Assembly: GCF_022808615.1 (NCBI RefSeq)
Contig: NZ_JAKZKS010000023.1
Location: 20,908-57,956 of the forward strand
Direction: 5' to 3'
Origin: Bacillus sp. FJAT-47783
GTDB taxonomy: Bacteria; Bacillota; Bacilli; Bacillales; Aeribacillaceae
DNA length: 37,049 bases
The translations under genes were made by a program, and so were the position numbers. Below are positions 1 through 9,400 of this stretch, in pieces. Under the pieces are notes generated by a model, which saw only the letters and a program-made list of their open reading frames with translations, was not told where the DNA came from and searched no databases. The first letter of the stretch is position 1. Each line of letters opens with the position of its first letter.

Positions 1-13
1 GCCACTATAAAGA

Positions 14-90
14 TGGTGGCGGCGGAGGGGATCGAACCCCCGACCTCACGGGTATGAACCGTACGCTCTAGCCAGCTGAGCTACGCCGCC
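14..90 (-). tRNA. tRNA-Met (CAT anticodon), elongator type
   Basis: Read on the minus strand, the cloverleaf is complete. A 7-bp acceptor stem (GGCGGCG with CGCCGCC) is followed by discriminator A and an encoded CCA end. The D-arm has AGCTCAGCTGG, the anticodon loop TTCATAC carries CAT, and the T-arm has GGTTCGATCC. The first pair is G-C, so it is not the initiator type, and the sequence closely resembles the B. subtilis elongator tRNA-Met that follows yabR. A tRNA-Ile2 (lysidine) reading of CAT is possible in principle but less likely. The window ends 13 bases past the CCA, so any following tRNA is outside. Confidence 0.95.
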
Positions 91-112
91 TTCTCTAACA
101 AGCACATATTAT

Positions 113-141
113 ATAATACATATCTCTATCACATTCGTCAA
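113..141 (-). promoter_or_regulatory. SigA promoter of tRNA-Met
   Basis: On the minus strand TTGACG (141-136) and TATTAT (118-113) are separated by 17 bases. The -10 box ends 23 bases before the tRNA 5' end. The site lies downstream of the yabR terminator, so the tRNA unit has its own start. Confidence 0.75.
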
Positions 142-157
142 TAGAAAAATTTATTTT

Positions 158-193
158 TTAAAGAAACACCCAGAGGCTTATCTCCCCTGGGTG
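158..193 (-). terminator. yabR terminator
   Basis: A 10-bp stem (193-184 with 176-167, one G-U pair) is followed on the minus strand by TTTCTTT and an A/T run. It lies 34 bases after the yabR stop. Confidence 0.85.
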
Positions 194-226
194 ATACCCT
201 TCATCTATAGTAAAACAGCAGCAAGT

Positions 227-622
227 TTATCCTCTTCTTGCCCCTCTTCCGCCACGTCTTGACTCAGTATGACGACGAAGTGAAGCGAGTCTATCCTCGC
301 TATCTTTTAAGAAACGATTCATCTTTTGTTCAAAGCTTTCCTTCGAACGGAAATCATTTCTTTTCGGACGTTCAGAACGCTCAGGACGATTTTTCGCTTT
401 TTTAATAGAAAGACCAATTTTCCCATCTTTTTCTACGTTTATGACTTTCACTTCAACTTGATCGCCAACTTTTAAATGTTCATTAATGTCCTTTACGTAA
501 TTATCTGCAACCTCACTAATATGAACTAAACCTGTTGAGCCTCCTGGCAGCTCCACAAATGCTCCAAATTTAGTAATGCCTGTTACTTTGCCTTGTAACT
601 TGCTGCCAACTTCAATCGACAT
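227..622 (-). CDS. yabR: S1-domain RNA-binding protein YabR
   Basis: A protein of 131 residues. Residues 1-75 form a single S1 (OB-fold) domain of the polynucleotide phosphorylase/RpsA type (GKVTGITKFGAFVELPG, then GLVHISEVA). A basic linker follows, and the tail ends in RRGGRGARRG. It probably binds RNA or ribosomes; its precise role in B. subtilis is unsettled. The start chosen is the ATG giving MSIEVGSKLQ, which has AGGAGGA 11 bases upstream and matches the family length. An upstream in-frame start would have no ribosome-binding site. It is the last protein gene before tRNA-Met, behind divIC, and has its own terminator. Confidence 0.93.
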   Translation of the reverse strand: MSIEVGSKLQGKVTGITKFGAFVELPGGSTGLVHISEVADNYVKDINEHLKVGDQVEVKVINVEKDGKIGLSIKKAKNRPERSERPKRNDFRSKESFEQKMNRFLKDSEDRLASLRRHTESRRGGRGARRG

Positions 623-713
623 AAAAAAAATGCTCCTCCTTAAATCATTCAAAAATAAATTAAGATAATTTACTCAATTATACAAAATTAATATCGAGGG
701 GTCAATATCATGA

Positions 714-1091
714 CTAGTTTACATCATCTGGAATATTAAAAATGATTTCTCCTTCATCGGAAAGGAAGTAATCACGACGTGCAAGTTTCTTTATATACTC
801 ATCATCATTTAATTTCTTAATTTCCTCTTCAAGCTGTTTTTGTTCTTGTTGCAAATTGGAAAGTTCTTCTTTAAGCTCTTGCTTCTCTTCAATCTTTTCA
901 TCTATTGCTAAGGCTTGAGAAATTAATTTCGTTGTGATAATCGCAAAAGATACAAGCATAATAAGAGTAAGAACAGCGAGTCTCCTTACCAAACCTTTTT
1001 TTCGCTTCTTTTTCAAGAGCTCTTTCTTTTCCTGCTGCACAACATAATCAGATTCGATGCGGGCAATCTTTTGCTTTCTCTCAGCACCCAT
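714..1091 (-). CDS. divIC: Cell-division protein DivIC (FtsB-like)
   Basis: A bitopic septum protein of 125 residues. It has a basic cytoplasmic N-terminus with a KKKRKK cluster, one transmembrane helix at about residues 37-58, an extracellular coiled coil (about 62-95, heptads rich in E, K, L and Q), and a short C-terminal part (LARRDYFLSDEGE) typical of the DivIC/FtsB family. DivIC pairs with FtsL and DivIB in the divisome. The start is the ATG giving MGAERKQK, preceded by AAGGAGGG; a TTG two codons earlier falls inside this spacing and is unlikely. It lies 12 bases after yabQ and probably belongs to the yabP-yabQ-divIC unit, though division needs an additional vegetative promoter. Confidence 0.95.
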   Translation of the reverse strand: MGAERKQKIARIESDYVVQQEKKELLKKKRKKGLVRRLAVLTLIMLVSFAIITTKLISQALAIDEKIEEKQELKEELSNLQQEQKQLEEEIKKLNDDEYIKKLARRDYFLSDEGEIIFNIPDDVN

Positions 1092-1103
1092 TCTCAACCC
1101 TCC

Positions 1104-1742
1104 TTATTTTTTATGAAAAAAATCATTCCAAAAACGATAAAGGTTACCAATTAACTTCTTGACTTTGTAGAAAAATCCTCTTATATTTACGAAATTTTTT
1201 TTTACAAATATACGAAGTGAGCTTGGAAACAGCCCCCATAGCTGCTTTAATATCCAAAATAGCGGAGCTAATAAAATTTTACATAATTTCCAAATGATTT
1301 GTGAAGTCCATTTGATCATTCTCCACAAAAAAAGAAGAAGACCTGTCATCATTGTAATCATCAAACTAACTATAACTGTTATCGGTTTTAAAATAAATAA
1401 TTGAACCATTTTTCGAAAAAAATGATAGATAGATGTAATGAAATGAATAAAAAAGTAAAGACTCTTTAAATAAAACTTGCGAAAAAGGCTTTGATAGGCT
1501 GCAAAACCACATAAAATAGCTAAAAAAATATAAAATCGCAGAATCCCTTCATTAACAATTAATAATACATAAAAGGTAAGAAGGCCTTGTACGATCCAGA
1601 AGATAAGGTCGTTTATAAAAACGACCCATCTCATCATTTCCTGTCTATTTAAAAAATGTCTATACGTATCTAGAGATGCTCCTAAAAAGCTTCCCATCCC
1701 AATCATCGCAAGCATTGTATAAAATTGTGTCGTTAAGGTCAT
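1104..1742 (-). CDS. yabQ: Spore cortex membrane protein YabQ
   Basis: An integral membrane protein of 212 residues with about four to five hydrophobic segments. The first is at residues 5-25 and others lie near 45-65, 65-85, 95-115 and 120-145. The C-terminal third is aromatic and basic. In B. subtilis YabQ is a mother-cell protein of the outer forespore membrane needed for cortex formation. Its ATG overlaps the yabP stop (ATGA), so the two are translationally coupled. Sequence is weakly conserved in this family; identification rests on topology, length and position between yabP and divIC. Confidence 0.9.
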   Translation of the reverse strand: MTLTTQFYTMLAMIGMGSFLGASLDTYRHFLNRQEMMRWVVFINDLIFWIVQGLLTFYVLLIVNEGILRFYIFLAILCGFAAYQSLFRKFYLKSLYFFIHFITSIYHFFRKMVQLFILKPITVIVSLMITMMTGLLLFLWRMIKWTSQIIWKLCKILLAPLFWILKQLWGLFPSSLRIFVKKNFVNIRGFFYKVKKLIGNLYRFWNDFFHKK

Positions 1743-2047
1743 TTAAACAACTTGCTAAAGAACCCTTTAGCTTTCTCCCCGTTATGATCATCCAAATATA
1801 CGAGATCATAAATTCTTCTTCCCTTAATCGATACAATGCCTTTTTCTACGTCTAAGTTTTTCATCTGTAAATTATCACCGCGAATAGATAAAGGGCCCAT
1901 GACGGTATCTAACAGAAACTCTTTATTGTCAAAACTTTCCACCTGTTTAACACCTGTAATATCTAGAAACTTTCTCCCTCTCATCATTACATCATGCTCT
2001 TGCACCACTTGTTTATGTGAATGGTTCCCATCATAATTTTGGTTCAT
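1739..2047 (-). CDS. yabP: Sporulation protein YabP
   Basis: A protein of 102 residues in the YabP/YqfC family, marked by GRKFLDITGVKQVESFD, then LRG-type GPLSIRGDNLQMKNLD and the end KAKGFFSKLFK. The family acts in the mother cell during sporulation, and YabP has been linked with YabQ. The ATG giving MNQNYDGN is preferred because GGGGGA lies about 10 bases upstream and the length matches relatives. The ATG eight codons earlier has no ribosome-binding site. It is coupled to yabQ by a 4-base overlap. Confidence 0.92.
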   Translation of the reverse strand: MNQNYDGNHSHKQVVQEHDVMMRGRKFLDITGVKQVESFDNKEFLLDTVMGPLSIRGDNLQMKNLDVEKGIVSIKGRRIYDLVYLDDHNGEKAKGFFSKLFK

Positions 2048-2096
2048 GATTAGATCATCCCCCACATTCATTAATCAAATCGCTGTTTCTTCTACA

Positions 2097-2104
2097 TGTG
2101 TATG
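2097..2104 (-). promoter_or_regulatory. Possible SigE -10 element of yabP
   Basis: CATACACA on the minus strand resembles the SigE -10 box (CATACA-T). The -35 region is poor, so this is only a candidate. Expression in the mother cell is expected for yabP. Confidence 0.3.
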
Positions 2105-2131
2105 AAAGGGGAGATCTGTTTAGAACAAGCC

Positions 2132-2395
2132 TTATTCAGCGGTGATTTTTTCTTCTTTTACAACACGATATAATTCTGTAGCTTCATCTTTTTTGGCAGT
2201 TTCTCTTAATGATTCAATTTGAACCGTCAGTACTTTTTGTCCAAATTGAATAGAAATTTCATCGCCGACTTTTACATTTGAGCCTGCTTTAGCTACTTGG
2301 CCGTTGATCAATATTCGTCCTTGATCAGCCACTTCCTTTGCTAACGTTCTTCGTTTAATTAATCTCGATACTTTTAAAAACTTATCTAGCCTCAA
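2132..2395 (-). CDS. rqcP: S4-domain ribosome-quality-control factor RqcP (YabO)
   Basis: An 87-residue single S4-like RNA-binding domain (LRLDKFLKVSRLIKRRT, then INGQVAKAGSNVKVGDE). In B. subtilis RqcP (YabO) binds the 50S subunit with the obstructing tRNA and works with RqcH in alanine tailing of stalled nascent chains. The start is a TTG at 2395-2393, read as MRLDKF. It has GGAGGAGG 8 bases upstream, and the resulting N-terminus matches relatives exactly. A longer reading would add 12 residues that no homologue has. The TTG overlaps the yabN stop (TTGA), so the pair is coupled. Confidence 0.93.
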   Translation of the reverse strand: MRLDKFLKVSRLIKRRTLAKEVADQGRILINGQVAKAGSNVKVGDEISIQFGQKVLTVQIESLRETAKKDEATELYRVVKEEKITAE

Positions 2396-3870
2396 TGTTG
2401 TTCCTCCTCCAGACGTTTTGCTTCTTCCCAATATTGATCCATTTCTTCTAAAGACACATTCTGAAGCTCTTTGCCAATCGCTCTCACTTTTTCCTCGATG
2501 TACTGAAACCTTTTGTAAAACTTTTGATTTGTCATCGTAAGAGCCGCTTCTGGTTCTATATCATAAAAACGCCCTATATTAACGAGCGCAAATATAATAT
2601 CGCCAAACTCTTGCTCAATCTCACGCTGATTTCGCAAAGAACTTGTTAGCTCCTCTTCAAACTCTGTCAATTCTTCACGAACCTTTTGCCAAGCTTCTTT
2701 CACATTTGGCCAATCAAAGCCGACTTTTGCTGCTTTCTTTTGAAGCTTATATGATTTTGATAAGGCCGGAAGCGATTTAGCCACCGAATCAAGGATGGAA
2801 GGCTGTTTTTCTGTTTTCTCATTCTTTTTAATGGCTTCCCAGTTTGTCACAACTTCATCTGCATTCCTAACGTCAATATTGCCAAAGACATGAGGATGAC
2901 GGCGAATCATTTTACTTGTTAGTTCACGGATAACGTCGTCAATGCTAAATAAGCCATCATCTTCACCGATTTGGGAGTGAAGCATAATTTGCAACAATAC
3001 ATCACCAAGCTCTTCGATCATATGATCGATATCTTTTTCGTCAATAGCCTCCAGCAACTCATAGCACTCTTCAATTAAATATGCTTTTAACGTTTCATGT
3101 GTTTGCTCTTTATCCCACGGGCATCCATTCGGCCCCCTAAGCTCTGCAATGACAGACCGTAGTGTTGAAAATTGATGATACAAATTTTGTTCATCTTTTA
3201 CAGGCGGTATGTAAATACTTGTTAAATTGTTTAGTTGAACATGACGATCTAATTTATAAAGTGGAACTTTTCTTACCTCTTCATGTTGACTTCCTGCAGC
3301 AGTGACAACCACTACTTCATAGTCATACGGAAGGTCTTCCATCAATGTTAATTTCACTTCAGATGCAACCATTTGATCATACACTTGGCAAATTAAAATA
3401 TGTTGCTTGTACACGAGCTGATGACGGTGTAAATCGAGTGCATCTACAAATTGAAGCCCTTGAATGGGGTCTATTTCAAGTGTTGTTAACATTGCGTCAA
3501 TAAAGGATTGACCACCTTTTATCTCCACTTCGATTTCTCCTTGATGATGTTTTTCAACTAATAATTGGACCGTTTTTTCTGCTACGAATGGATGTCCCGG
3601 AACAGCGTAAATAATATGTCCATTTTCACGTGCTTCCGTCATTAATTGAGCCTCAATCTCTTCATATACTTGTTCAAATTGAAGATTTTTTTCATATATA
3701 TCATCAAAAGAGTGATAAAAACCTATTTGTCCCGCTAACTGTTCTACAACAGGATGATGCTTCGTACGTAAAAATAAAGGTGTGCTTTTTTCCGTTAATA
3801 TTTGATATATTCCAAATGGCAGTTGTTCAAGATCTCCTGCACCTAGTCCTACAACCGTAATTTTCGCCAA
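2392..3870 (-). CDS. yabN: YabN: tetrapyrrole-methylase-like / MazG nucleotide pyrophosphohydrolase fusion
   Basis: A 492-residue two-domain protein. Residues 1-215 form a SAM-dependent tetrapyrrole methylase fold (ITVVGLGAGDLEQLP start, YAVPGHPFVAE). Residues 235-492 hold MazG repeats with GCPWDKEQTHETL, the metal-binding EECYELLEAID, EELGDVLLQI and a second EFGDIIFA. MazG hydrolyses NTPs to NMP plus pyrophosphate and cleans abnormal nucleotides. The role of the methylase-like half is not established. Translation appears to start at TTG (3870-3868) behind AAAGAGGG; the nearby ATG is out of frame. The gene lies 16 bases after the flippase gene and overlaps rqcP. Confidence 0.93.
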   Translation of the reverse strand: MAKITVVGLGAGDLEQLPFGIYQILTEKSTPLFLRTKHHPVVEQLAGQIGFYHSFDDIYEKNLQFEQVYEEIEAQLMTEARENGHIIYAVPGHPFVAEKTVQLLVEKHHQGEIEVEIKGGQSFIDAMLTTLEIDPIQGLQFVDALDLHRHQLVYKQHILICQVYDQMVASEVKLTLMEDLPYDYEVVVVTAAGSQHEEVRKVPLYKLDRHVQLNNLTSIYIPPVKDEQNLYHQFSTLRSVIAELRGPNGCPWDKEQTHETLKAYLIEECYELLEAIDEKDIDHMIEELGDVLLQIMLHSQIGEDDGLFSIDDVIRELTSKMIRRHPHVFGNIDVRNADEVVTNWEAIKKNEKTEKQPSILDSVAKSLPALSKSYKLQKKAAKVGFDWPNVKEAWQKVREELTEFEEELTSSLRNQREIEQEFGDIIFALVNIGRFYDIEPEAALTMTNQKFYKRFQYIEEKVRAIGKELQNVSLEEMDQYWEEAKRLEEEQH

Positions 3871-3886
3871 ACATATCCCTCTTTCC

Positions 3887-5461
3887 TTACTTTTTTATTG
3901 TTTTTTTAGATAAAAGAAACGCCCATTCCTCCTTATGAAAAACATTGGATTGGTAAAGTGTAAGTAAATAAGTGGTTGCCCCAATAGCTACCGACGTTAA
4001 CACCTGTATGGTTGAAATGATACGTTCATCCCCGTGCACGGAGTAGAAAAAAATATATTGATATAATTGAATCAAAAAAAACATTCCAAATGCAATGAAT
4101 ACGATTTTCACCATTGACCGATACGGCAAAATAAGAAATTTCTGTTTCCAAATCAAATACATGTTTAAAAATGCGACAACTAAATAGGCGATGACTGTAG
4201 CTACCGCTGCCCCCATCGTACCGAAAAAGGGGATTAAACTAGTATTAAAGATCCACTTTACAATAACTCCTGCTAAAACGGTCAGCGCTGGCAACGTCGC
4301 TCTATCTAATCCTTGCAATATCCCACTTGTCACAATAGCAATGGAGCTAAATAAAATAGATAAACAATATATAGCTAAAACGTTAGATCCATTGCTATCA
4401 GAGAACAACATGACATTCAACGGTTCCATAATGGCAACAATTCCTGCTGTTGCTGCAATAGCCAAAGAAAAACATACCTTATATGTTAAATCAATGTACT
4501 TTTGAACATTATTCCGGCTTCTTTTCATCGCTTGGACCATTGCAGGAACGAGGGATAACGCTAGCGATGTAGCAACAATTGTTCCTAACTGCAAAAGTGG
4601 TTGCCCACGATCATAGATTCCTTTTGCTATTTTGGCCTCGTTTTCACTTAAACCGTTCGCAACAAGTAAACTATACAAATTAAACGAATCCACCATTTGA
4701 ATAAAGATGAGTAGCATACTTGTCATACATATCGTCACACTATATATAATTAACCGCTTCAAGAGAACACGAACTTCCTCTTTTGACACAGAAACATTCA
4801 TTTTTTTTATAGAATTCCCTTTTTGCCAATAAGCGAATAAAACAAAAAATGCTCCGATACTACCTAATAAAGATCCAAATATGGCTCCTGCTCCAGTTAA
4901 ATAAAGATCAAACCCATTCGTAACAAAAAGATACGAAACGACAAGGATCGTTACAACGCGTATCGTTTGTTCCACTACTTGAGAAATTGCGGTTGGCTGC
5001 ATCACATGTTGACTTTGAAAGTATCCCCGTAAAATAGATACGAAAGGCAATGTTAAAAAAGCAAGGGAAATCACTTTTAATAATACGGTAAGGTTACGAT
5101 CACCCATCCATGTTGCAATCGTAGAAGAACCAAAATACAATAATAAAAAGGCTAAAAAACTCGTAACAAGTAAATAAAATGAAGTTATTTTTAATACTTT
5201 GTATACGTACTGTTGATGATTTTCGTCTGTATCATGAACAAGCTTTGAAATCATCACCGGGAAACCAGTAGTCGATAATATAATGGCAATCCCATAAAAA
5301 GGATATACTTGTTGATAAATATAAAACCCAATATCTCCAACAATATTTTGAAATGGCACTCGATAAACAGCACTTAATATTTTTGTAATCACTGCTGCAA
5401 GTGTTAAAATAAACGCTCCATGTAGAACAATCACATTCAATTTATTATGTCGGACGTTCAT
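3887..5461 (-). CDS. yabM: SpoVB/MurJ-family polysaccharide or lipid flippase (YabM)
   Basis: A multispanning membrane protein of 524 residues with about 13-14 hydrophobic segments, of the MOP/MATE-like polysaccharide transporter superfamily (SpoVB, MurJ/Ytg branch). Recognisable parts are ITKILSAVYRVPFQNIVGD near the N-terminus and GAAVATVIAYLVVAFLN near residues 425-445. Position between spoVT and yabN identifies it as the yabM orthologue; the substrate is unknown. The ATG giving MNVRHNKL is chosen because GGAAGGTGG lies just upstream and it begins right before the first helix. A reading frame 32 codons longer exists, but it has no ribosome-binding site and its upstream end abuts a dispersed repeat. 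Confidence 0.88.
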   Translation of the reverse strand: MNVRHNKLNVIVLHGAFILTLAAVITKILSAVYRVPFQNIVGDIGFYIYQQVYPFYGIAIILSTTGFPVMISKLVHDTDENHQQYVYKVLKITSFYLLVTSFLAFLLLYFGSSTIATWMGDRNLTVLLKVISLAFLTLPFVSILRGYFQSQHVMQPTAISQVVEQTIRVVTILVVSYLFVTNGFDLYLTGAGAIFGSLLGSIGAFFVLFAYWQKGNSIKKMNVSVSKEEVRVLLKRLIIYSVTICMTSMLLIFIQMVDSFNLYSLLVANGLSENEAKIAKGIYDRGQPLLQLGTIVATSLALSLVPAMVQAMKRSRNNVQKYIDLTYKVCFSLAIAATAGIVAIMEPLNVMLFSDSNGSNVLAIYCLSILFSSIAIVTSGILQGLDRATLPALTVLAGVIVKWIFNTSLIPFFGTMGAAVATVIAYLVVAFLNMYLIWKQKFLILPYRSMVKIVFIAFGMFFLIQLYQYIFFYSVHGDERIISTIQVLTSVAIGATTYLLTLYQSNVFHKEEWAFLLSKKTIKK

Positions 5462-5560
5462 TGCCGCCACCTTCCAGAAAATACCTAAAGATGTTAATTC
5501 CAATTTATTATACCATAAGAATTTAATTGATTCTGCAGTACTCTTTCGTTTAGGCATAGA

Positions 5561-5640
5561 ACAAAAGTGCAGGGCTTTCGCTGGACAACGAAGGCCCCAT
5601 TCACCACTGAATTCTTTATCAAAAAATTCTGGGTGATACT
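5561..5640. repeat. Dispersed intergenic repeat, truncated copy (1 of 7)
   Basis: This holds only the distal half of the family: GCTTTCGCTGGACAACGAAG, then a CCATT block and TCTTTATCAAAAAATTCTG. Compare the copies at 14491, 19757, 20906, 27563 and 28501. With the following terminator it fills the 302-base gap between yabM and spoVT. Confidence 0.65.
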
Positions 5641-5642
5641 AT

Positions 5643-5681
5643 AAAAAGGGTAATCCCAACTAATCAGGGACTACCCTTTTT
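5643..5681 (-). terminator. spoVT terminator
   Basis: A 15-bp stem with a 9-base loop. The minus strand ends in CCCTTTTTATAG. It stands between spoVT and yabM and separates the two units. Confidence 0.9.
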
Positions 5682-5763
5682 ACTTTGACCATACTTGCAA
5701 CAGCATAATGGTATAGATTATTTCCGCTTTTTTCTCTTACCAAACCATTTGGACTAACGTTTT

Positions 5764-6300
5764 TTACTGTTCCATTTGTCTAGCTAAAAACCCTGCAGCC
5801 GTTTCAACAGCCTTATGTTCAACCTCTCCAATTGAATCATCTTTTGAAAATATAACAACGGCTCCAATTGGGTCTCCGTTTGCAATGATAGGTCCAACTG
5901 TATAAGAGCGGACAGATTCCTTTAATCCATCTACAAACTCAACTTCATTCTCTTCTGTTTGTAATGACGAGCTCCGGTCCTCCATGACACGCTCAACAAC
6001 TTCACTAATGTTTTTATTTAAGTACTCTTTCTTTGAAATTCCAGAAACAGCTATGAAAGCATCTCGATCACAAATAAGTACAGGGTGACCAAGGCTATCG
6101 AAAAGAGCATCCGCGTACTCTCTTGCAAAATCACTTAATTCACTAATAGGGGAATATTTTTTTAAAATAACTTCTCCATCACGATCGACGAATATTTCCA
6201 GTGGATCTCCTTCCCGAATGCGAAGCGTTCGGCGAATCTCTTTTGGAATAACGACGCGACCTAAATCATCAATACGACGAACGATACCAGTTGCTTTCAT
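5764..6300 (-). CDS. spoVT: Stage V sporulation transcription regulator SpoVT
   Basis: A protein of 178 residues. Residues 1-50 form an AbrB-type swapped-hairpin DNA-binding domain (ATGIVRRIDDLGRVVIPKEI), and residues 55-178 form a GAF-like regulatory domain. In B. subtilis SpoVT is made in the forespore under SigG and tunes SigG-dependent genes. The N-terminus is strikingly similar to AbrB encoded at 28163 in the same window. GTGAGG lies 11 bases before the ATG. It is a single-gene unit with its own terminator and a candidate SigG promoter. Confidence 0.95.
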   Translation of the reverse strand: MKATGIVRRIDDLGRVVIPKEIRRTLRIREGDPLEIFVDRDGEVILKKYSPISELSDFAREYADALFDSLGHPVLICDRDAFIAVSGISKKEYLNKNISEVVERVMEDRSSSLQTEENEVEFVDGLKESVRSYTVGPIIANGDPIGAVVIFSKDDSIGEVEHKAVETAAGFLARQMEQ

Positions 6301-6387
6301 CTAATGATGCCTCACTTTCATCTGATGATTAGTAACGTAATGATTGTTTTTTGTTCACAATTTTGTAACAACCACCATTGTTGACAT

Positions 6388-6417
6388 TAGTATCCTTCTT
6401 ACGTCAAGTAATATACG
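6388..6417 (-). promoter_or_regulatory. Candidate SigG promoter of spoVT
   Basis: CGTATA (6417-6412) and GATACTA (6394-6388) are separated by 17 bases on the minus strand. This is near the SigG pattern TGAATA / CATACTA. The known SigG dependence of spoVT supports it. Confidence 0.42.
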
Positions 6418-6492
6418 CGATGAAAGTGATTTTTTCCAAAATAGCTTAATATCCCCTTACCATGTTTTCCAAATGACGACAAAATTAACCCC

Positions 6493-9400
6493 TTAACTTG
6501 CAGAAACTTCTTCTTTTTTAACATTGGCTAACCCATCTAACAGCTTTGCTATAACCGATAGCCATTGTTTCGTATCCATCTTTTTAATTTGTAATGTTAA
6601 CTTTAAACAATTACCATCCATTCCGAGACCAACGTCTCGGCCAAACTTATTGCTTAACTCAAACAATTTTTGTCCATCAATATTATTACTTGCTTCTTCA
6701 GATATAAGAATTGCCACTTCGTCTTTCGTTTGTTTTACTTGAATGACTTTTTCCCTATTCGCAAGTACTTTAATATGAGTTGCCATGATTAAGTACTCAA
6801 CTTCCTCTGGATACTCACCGAAGCGGTCGATCATTTCTTCTTGTAGTTCCGCTAGATCATCAGAAGTTTCCACACCTCTAAATCGTTTATACATGTCAAT
6901 CTTTTGACGTCCATCTGAAATATAGCTTTGCGGTAAATATGCATCAATTTCAAGGTCAATTTCCACATGAACCGTTGCTTCTTTTGATATGTCACCTTTA
7001 CGTGACTCAATAGCCTCTTTCAACATTTGCGAATATAAATCAAATCCAACAGAATCAATAAAACCATGTTGTTGAGGACCCAATAAATTTCCTGCTCCTC
7101 GAATGGATAAATCACGCATTGCAATCTTAAAACCAGAACCAAGCTCTGTAAACTCTTTAATCGCTTGTAATCTTTTTTCAGCTACTTCAGACAAGACCTT
7201 ATCTTTTCGATACGTAAAATAAGCATAAGCTACACGATTTGAACGGCCAACACGACCCCTTAGCTGATACAACTGGGAAAGCCCCATTCGATCAGCATCA
7301 TGGACAATGAGCGTGTTTACATTCGGGATATCAACACCCGTTTCAATAATGGTTGTACTGACAAGAACATCAGATTGCCCCTCCAAAAAGTTGAGCATGA
7401 CCGACTCTAACTCGTTTTCTGTCATTTTCCCATGAGCATAAGTAACCTTAGCATCTGGAACAAGCATCGATATTTCCTCTGCTTTCCGATCAATATCTTC
7501 TACGCGATTATATAAGAAATAAACTTGTCCTCCCCTTGCTAGTTCACGTTCGATCGCTTCTCTAACAAGCGCCCCATTATATTCAACAACATATGTTTGA
7601 ACTGGAAAACGATTTTCTGGTGGTGTTTCAATAACGGATAAATCGCGAACACCTAACATCGACATATGCAATGTTCTTGGTATTGGCGTCGCCGTTAATG
7701 TTAACACATCAACATTTGCTTTCATTTGTTTAATTTTTTCTTTATGTGTTACACCAAACCGCTGCTCCTCATCAATAATCAAGAGGCCTAAATCTTTAAA
7801 ATCAATATCCTTTGACAATAGACGATGTGTTCCGATAACAATATCAATTGTTCCATTTTTTAATCCTTTAATCGTTTCATTTTGTTCTTTTCTTGTCCGG
7901 AAACGACTTAATAAACCGATGTTAATCGGATAGTCTTGGAACCTTTCACGAATGGTCTCAAAATGCTGTTGAGCAAGAATGGTTGTTGGAACAAGAAACG
8001 CCACTTGTTTTTGATCTGTAATCGCTTTAAATGCCGCCCGAATTGCCACCTCTGTCTTCCCATAGCCAACATCACCACAAAGGAGGCGATCCATCGGCCT
8101 TTCCCGTTCCATATCTTTTTTAATTTCTTGAATGGAACGTAATTGATCTTCTGTCTCTTGATATGGGAACGCAGCTTCAAATTCACGTTGCATTTCATCA
8201 TCCGGACTAAAGGCATATCCTTTGCTAGCTTCTCTCTCTGCATGAAGTTTAATTAAATCATCGGCAATATCTTGAACAGAGGATTCAACCTTTTTCTTTA
8301 CACGCTTCCATTCGTTTCCGCCCAATTTATAAATTTTCGGCTCTTTCCCTTCAGAACCTACATATTTTTGAACTTGATCAATTTGTTCTACTGGCACATA
8401 TAGCTTATCGCTGCCTTGATAGCGAATATGTAAATAATCTTTGTGAACACCATTAATCTCCAATGTTTCAATCCCAAGATATTTACCGATACCATGATTA
8501 ACATGAACAACATGGTCGCCAACTTCTAGTTCCGAATAACTTTTAATTCTTTCTGCATTCGAAAGCTTTTGCTTTTGACTCCTTCTTTTTACACGTTTTT
8601 TAAATAATTCTTCTTCTGTAACAACCGCTATTTTTTGCATTGGCAATTCAAAGCCTGTTTGTAAATCGCCTTCCAAAATATAACGTTTACCTTTAGTTAA
8701 AATATCGTCCCGTTTCGCTATATTTGCTTCAATATTATAATCACGAAGGACATTTTCAAGCTTTTGTACTCGGTCTTCATTTGCACCTAAAAACACAACA
8801 GTATAATCTGATTTCTCCCACCGATCCATCTCGCTCTTTAATACGTGCATTTGCCCGTGAAAGCTTTGCATCTGCTTACATGATATATTAACTAAATTTT
8901 GTGGATTCGTGCGTTGCACATGACGTAAAAATAACGATAAGTAAATAATCGGAAAATCCGTTTCATTCATTAACTTTTCGAATGAATGAGATATTTGTGC
9001 TTCGTGAACAATGTTCCCTTCTTCCAATAACGATGTAATCCATTCTGCCTCTTCATTTTCTAGATGGGTCACCATCTCATGAATTCGACTAACTTCATCA
9101 AGGGTAATAATCGATTGGGATGGGAAATAGTCTAGTAAACTAGCAGGTTCATTATAAAAAAATGAAAGATACTTAACAAACCCTTGTTCAATTTGTGAGC
9201 TTTTAAGCTTTTCGAGATCATATTGAGTATTTTCTAATAATAATTCTTTTTGTTTATCTTTTTTCAGTTTCTTTAAACTACTAGCCAGCGCTTGTTCAAT
9301 TCGTTCAACACCGACATGAATATGCTCTTGGTCTAATAGCAATTCCTCAGCTGGTCCAATTGAAAGCGTTTCGAGCATCGATATGGAACGTTGACTTTCT

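Noticed and set aside
1836-2036. Plus-strand open frame opposite yabP
   Set aside because: It is the complement of a conserved sporulation gene and has no ribosome-binding site.
4191-4505. 104-codon plus-strand open frame inside yabM
   Set aside because: Antisense shadow of a membrane-protein gene; no ribosome-binding site or recognisable domain.
5462-5557. N-terminal extension of the SpoVB-family protein
   Set aside because: The longer start has no ribosome-binding site and abuts a dispersed repeat, whereas the internal ATG has GGAAGGTGG and matches the family start just before the first helix.
7908-8243. 111-codon open frame inside mfd on the same strand
   Set aside because: It lies out of frame within the conserved translocase region of mfd, has no ribosome-binding site, and the translation is low-complexity and basic without domain features.
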